Source of the DNA: an uncultured Bacteroidia bacterium | GTDB lineage: Bacteria; Bacteroidota; Bacteroidia; Bacteroidales; UBA932 | NCBI GenBank assembly: GCA_902784435.1 | Contig: CACZUR010000006.1 | Coordinates: forward strand, 28,727-92,726 | DNA: 64,000 bases | Direction: 5' to 3' | Shown: positions 61,426-64,000 of the stretch, in pieces | How positions within the stretch are numbered: the stretch's first letter is position 1 | Layout of the letters: the number at the start of each line of letters is the position of its first letter | The notes under the pieces: generated by a model | Databases searched by the model: none | Told to the model about the DNA's origin: nothing | Seen by the model: only the letters and a program-made list of their open reading frames with translations | Program-made: the position numbers and the translations under genes

Positions 61426-61453
61426 CAAAATGGCCGAATTATGCCTATTTTTG
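61423..61453 (+). promoter_or_regulatory. promoter of the GH2 gene
   Basis: TTG (61423-61425), 20-nt spacer, TATTTTTG (61446-61453), 17 bp before ATG 61471. Full consensus match; predicts a very short leader. Confidence 0.65.
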
Positions 61454-61470
61454 GAAAAAATTGAATAGTT

Positions 61471-63294
61471 ATGAGAAAGATTCTGGTATTATTGCTGGTG
61501 CTCACAGCGGTCTCCTGCGGTCAAAGACAGCCCGGATGGGCCCCGCTGCGGGACCATATCCTCACGCGCTGGGCGCAGGATGTGGATCCGGAGAATCCGC
61601 TGCCGGAGTATCCCCGGCCGCAGCTGCAGCGGGAAGCGTGGCTTTCGCTCAATGGGCTTTGGGACTATGCCATCGGCCCCAAGGACGCGGAGCAGCCCGC
61701 GGCGGAAGGCAAGATCCTGGTACCGTATCCCCTGGAGAGCGCCCTTTCCGGCGTAGGGAAGCACATTACGGCCGATGAAGCCCTGTGGTACAGCACCACG
61801 TTCACGGTACCCCGCCGGTGGAAGGGGCAGCAGGTGTGGCTCAACTTCCAGGCCGTGGACTGGAGCGCGGAAGTGTGGGTGAACGCCCAAAAGGCCGGTG
61901 CACATACGGGCGGCTACACCGCTTTCTCTTTCAATATTACGCCGCTCCTGAAAAAGGGCAGCCAGCAGCTGGTGGTAAAAGTCCTGGATGCCACGGACAA
62001 CGACGAGCAGCCCCGCGGCAAGCAGGTTTCCCATCCGGAAGGCATCTGGTACACGCCCGTCAGCGGCATCTGGCAAAGTGTGTGGCTGGAGCCTACGCCC
62101 ACGGAGGCCCGTCTGGTAAACTATAAGGCCGTTACCCGGGCCGATGGCAAATCCCTGCAGGTAACGCCCCTTCTGGAAGGCGCCGGGGAAGGGGACCGGG
62201 TGCTGGTCCGTCTGCTGGAAGGTGAAAAACAGCTGGCCGGGCATCGGCTTGCCCCCGGGGAGAGCGCCGACCTGGTTCCGGAAGTCCCGCAGCTGTGGTC
62301 TCCGGAGCATCCTTTCCTTTACGGGCTGGAGTTCTGCCTGGAGCGCGGCGGCAAGGTGATTGACCGGGTGCAGGGGTATGCCGCCCTCCGCGAGGTAAAG
62401 GAAATCACGGATGATGCAGGCCACAAACGCCTGTCCCTCAATGGGAAACCGTACTTTCAGTTTGGTCCGCTGGACCAGGGCTGGTGGCCGGACGGCCTGT
62501 ACACCGCCCCCACGGACGAAGCCCTGCGTTACGATATCGAGCAGACCAAGGCCTTCGGCTATAACATGATCCGTAAGCACATCAAGGTAGAACCCGCCCG
62601 CTGGTACTACTGGTGCGACCGCCTGGGCGTCCTGGTGTGGCAGGACATGCCCAGCGTCACCGACAGCCGCCATGGCGGGTGGGAGCAGTGGAAATGGGCA
62701 TCGGCCCGGGACGACTCCCGCCTCACTGACACCGCCAAGACCACCTATTATAAGGAATGGGGAGAAATCCTGGACCAGCAGCAGGTGTTCCCTTGCATTG
62801 TGGTATGGGTGCCCTTCAACGAGGCCTGGGCGCAGTTCGACACCTATGACGTAGTGGCTTTCACCAAGGCGAAGGACCCGACACGCCTGGTGAATGCGGC
62901 CTCGGGCGGCAATTCCTATCCCGGCGCCGGGGACATCTTCGACAGCCACAATTATCCGGATCCCCACATGAAATTCCGCTCCGGCGGCATGCAAATTGAT
63001 GTTTTAGGCGAGTACGGAGGCATCGGCTGGCCTGTGGAAGGCCATCTGTGGCAGCCGGACCGCAACTGGGGCTACGTGCAGTTCAAAAGCGGCCTGGAAG
63101 TCCTGGAGCAGTACCGCACGTATGCCTTGCAGCTGAAGGAGACCATCGCCAGTGGCGTGAGCGCCGCCGTATACACCCAGACCACCGACGTGGAAATCGA
63201 GGTGAACGGCCTCATGACCTACGACCGCGAGGTCACCAAGATGCCTGCCGATGAACTATACAAGATTAACCGTGAAGTGATAGAAGCCTTATGA
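61471..63294 (+). CDS. GH2-family glycosidase lipoprotein
   Basis: A 607-residue lipoprotein (lipobox AVSC, Cys16). The N-terminal sugar-binding jelly roll has WLSLNGLWDYAIGP and VWVNAQKAGAHTGGYTAFSF. The immunoglobulin-like and TIM-barrel parts follow, with YNMIRKHIKVEPARWYYWCD and WQDMPSV. Acid/base Glu451 lies in VPFNEAWAQFDT, and the nucleophile Glu514 in VLGEYGGIGWP. It is short compared with the ~1000-residue LacZ type, as for many Bacteroidetes GH2 enzymes. The released sugar (galactose, glucuronate, mannose) cannot be told. Followed by a small secreted protein with ATGA overlap. Confidence 0.88.
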   Translation: MRKILVLLLVLTAVSCGQRQPGWAPLRDHILTRWAQDVDPENPLPEYPRPQLQREAWLSLNGLWDYAIGPKDAEQPAAEGKILVPYPLESALSGVGKHITADEALWYSTTFTVPRRWKGQQVWLNFQAVDWSAEVWVNAQKAGAHTGGYTAFSFNITPLLKKGSQQLVVKVLDATDNDEQPRGKQVSHPEGIWYTPVSGIWQSVWLEPTPTEARLVNYKAVTRADGKSLQVTPLLEGAGEGDRVLVRLLEGEKQLAGHRLAPGESADLVPEVPQLWSPEHPFLYGLEFCLERGGKVIDRVQGYAALREVKEITDDAGHKRLSLNGKPYFQFGPLDQGWWPDGLYTAPTDEALRYDIEQTKAFGYNMIRKHIKVEPARWYYWCDRLGVLVWQDMPSVTDSRHGGWEQWKWASARDDSRLTDTAKTTYYKEWGEILDQQQVFPCIVVWVPFNEAWAQFDTYDVVAFTKAKDPTRLVNAASGGNSYPGAGDIFDSHNYPDPHMKFRSGGMQIDVLGEYGGIGWPVEGHLWQPDRNWGYVQFKSGLEVLEQYRTYALQLKETIASGVSAAVYTQTTDVEIEVNGLMTYDREVTKMPADELYKINREVIEAL

Positions 63295-63674
63295 AAAAAA
63301 TCCTTTTGACCTTTGCCCTGCTGGTAGCGGCCCTTTGCGCCGGCGCCCAGAACATCCGGATGGCCGAAGATATCCCCGCCGCTGCGGCCGATATCCTGCG
63401 GCCCCGCCTGGCCCAGATGCTGGAAGCCGGCGGCATTACGCTCTCCGGAGATGACAGTCTGCGCGTGAGCGCGTGCATTATGAAACGGGTAGAAACCCCC
63501 GGAGGCCAGGTGGCCCTGGAAATCGAGCTCAAGACCGCCCTGGGAGAGGCCGATGAGGTTTTCCCGATCAAGGGGGTCGGGGACAATGACGAAGATGCCT
63601 GGAGCCGGGCTGTAAAACAGTTTCTGCCGCGCTCCAAAAATGCCCAAAAATTTATTGAAAAGCTAAAACAGTGA
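63291..63674 (+). CDS. small secreted protein of unknown function
   Basis: A 127-residue protein with a signal peptide (MKKILLTFALLVAALCAGAQ). The mature part has a short alternating helix/strand pattern (ILRPRLAQMLEAGGITLSGD, LRVSACIMKRVE, VALEIELKTALGE, AWSRAVKQFLPRSK). I do not recognise a family. Translation is coupled to the GH2 gene by ATGA. No terminator is evident before the rRNA promoter 60 bp downstream. Confidence 0.75.
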   Translation: MKKILLTFALLVAALCAGAQNIRMAEDIPAAAADILRPRLAQMLEAGGITLSGDDSLRVSACIMKRVETPGGQVALEIELKTALGEADEVFPIKGVGDNDEDAWSRAVKQFLPRSKNAQKFIEKLKQ

Positions 63675-63683
63675 TTTTTAGCG

Positions 63684-63761
63684 GTTTATAAAATTTTTAA
63701 AAATTTCTTGAAAATTTTCTCCTGAAAAATTTGCAGAATCAAAAAAAGGTAGTACCTTTGC
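63684..63761 (+). promoter_or_regulatory. rRNA operon promoter with AT-rich upstream element
   Basis: TTG (63732-63734), 19-nt spacer, TACCTTTG (63754-63761). Just upstream, 63684-63731 is almost pure A/T with phased A and T tracts, as in UP elements. RNA would start ~63767, giving a ~170-nt pre-16S leader. Confidence 0.8.
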
Positions 63762-63936
63762 AGTCCCGTTCGGAAACGAGCGGGTTTTTACGCCCAAAAG
63801 CCGAAAGGCCGGGGCAATAAAAAGTTCATTGAAAAGACTGAAAGGAAAGTACAAGAAGCAAGTACAAACGAGCGTCAGTTTCTTTAGGAAACTAGGAAAC
63901 CAAGAGCGTCGGGAACAAGCTAAGAATTATAGAATA

Positions 63937-64000
63937 TACAATGAAGAGTTTGATCCTGGCTCAGGATGAACGCTAGCGGCAGGCTTAACACATGCAAGTC
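63937..64000 (+). rRNA. 16S ribosomal RNA, 5' end (cut by the window edge)
   Basis: AGAGTTTGATCCTGGCTCAG, the universal 27F site, begins at 63945 and is followed by GATGAACGCTAGCGGCAGGC and TTAACACATGCAAGTC, a Bacteroidetes-like start. The mature 5' end is set by analogy with E. coli and may be off by a few bases. Confidence 0.97.

Overview
The window reads as chromosomal DNA of a GC-rich member of the Bacteroidales, probably a gut lineage. The evidence is a Sus-type glycan locus, Bacteroidetes fimbrillin lipoproteins, membrane-bound AraC regulators, many promoters of the Bacteroidetes form TTG-N19/20-TAnnTTTG, and the first ~60 bases of a Bacteroidetes-like 16S rRNA gene at the right edge. 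Most genes are strongly GC-rich. The toxin-antitoxin pair (29.2-30.2 kb), parts of the fimbrial operon and some intergenic stretches are visibly more AT-rich. I do not assign a genus.

Layout. 0-4.2 kb: end of a starch/alpha-glucan utilisation locus (SusE/F-like binding protein, SusG-like GH13 amylase with BACON domain) followed by a GH53 endo-galactanase. 4.2-5.7 kb: gene-free, repeat-rich, with a candidate small RNA. 5.7-8.5 kb: a LytTR membrane regulator divergent from a GT8 glycosyltransferase and acyltransferase pair. 8.5-20.7 kb: housekeeping genes (ppdK, PhoH/PIN ATPase, a degenerate PurL-like protein, folC) and a large alpha-2-macroglobulin-like protein without a thioester. 20.9-26.5 kb: tRNA-Val and a leftward regulatory operon (AraC membrane regulator, receiver protein, TPR histidine kinase, TPR membrane protein, small membrane protein). 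26.7-29.2 kb: a divergent fimbrillin-like lipoprotein and a second AraC membrane regulator. 29.2-30.2 kb: a Phd/YefM antitoxin with an unusually long, degenerate YoeB-like partner.

30.3-47.6 kb is one leftward type V (FimA/Mfa1-like) fimbrial operon. It starts from a clear promoter at 47.7 kb with a DUF3575 outer-membrane protein and a DUF5119 anchor-type lipoprotein. Six fimbrillin-family lipoproteins and two large tip- or adhesin-like lipoproteins follow. 47.6-48.9 kb is an AT-rich gap leading into a 53-bp tandem array. 48.9-58.4 kb holds a DUF3737 beta-helix protein, a MalY/PatB-type PLP enzyme, and the yfhM/pbpC pair (thioester alpha-2-macroglobulin lipoprotein plus PBP1C). 58.4-59.5 kb is another repeat-rich gap, followed by groES-groEL, a GH2 glycosidase, a small secreted protein, and the promoter and start of an rRNA operon.

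Signals not explained by genes: (1) the word GGCCGATG/CATCGGCC recurs on both strands, and Ala-Ser-Ala is repeatedly written GCA TCG GCC; (2) a short repeat has inserted in frame, in opposite orientations, in folC and the alpha-2-macroglobulin gene; (3) a 12-bp-stem hairpin and a 23-bp near-palindrome are each shared by distant intergenic regions; (4) every fimbrillin-type lipoprotein has Lys in a conserved TKA/TKG motif near the expected proteolytic maturation site; (5) the YoeB-like protein lacks the catalytic residues and carries an unrecognised ~160-residue C-terminal domain.
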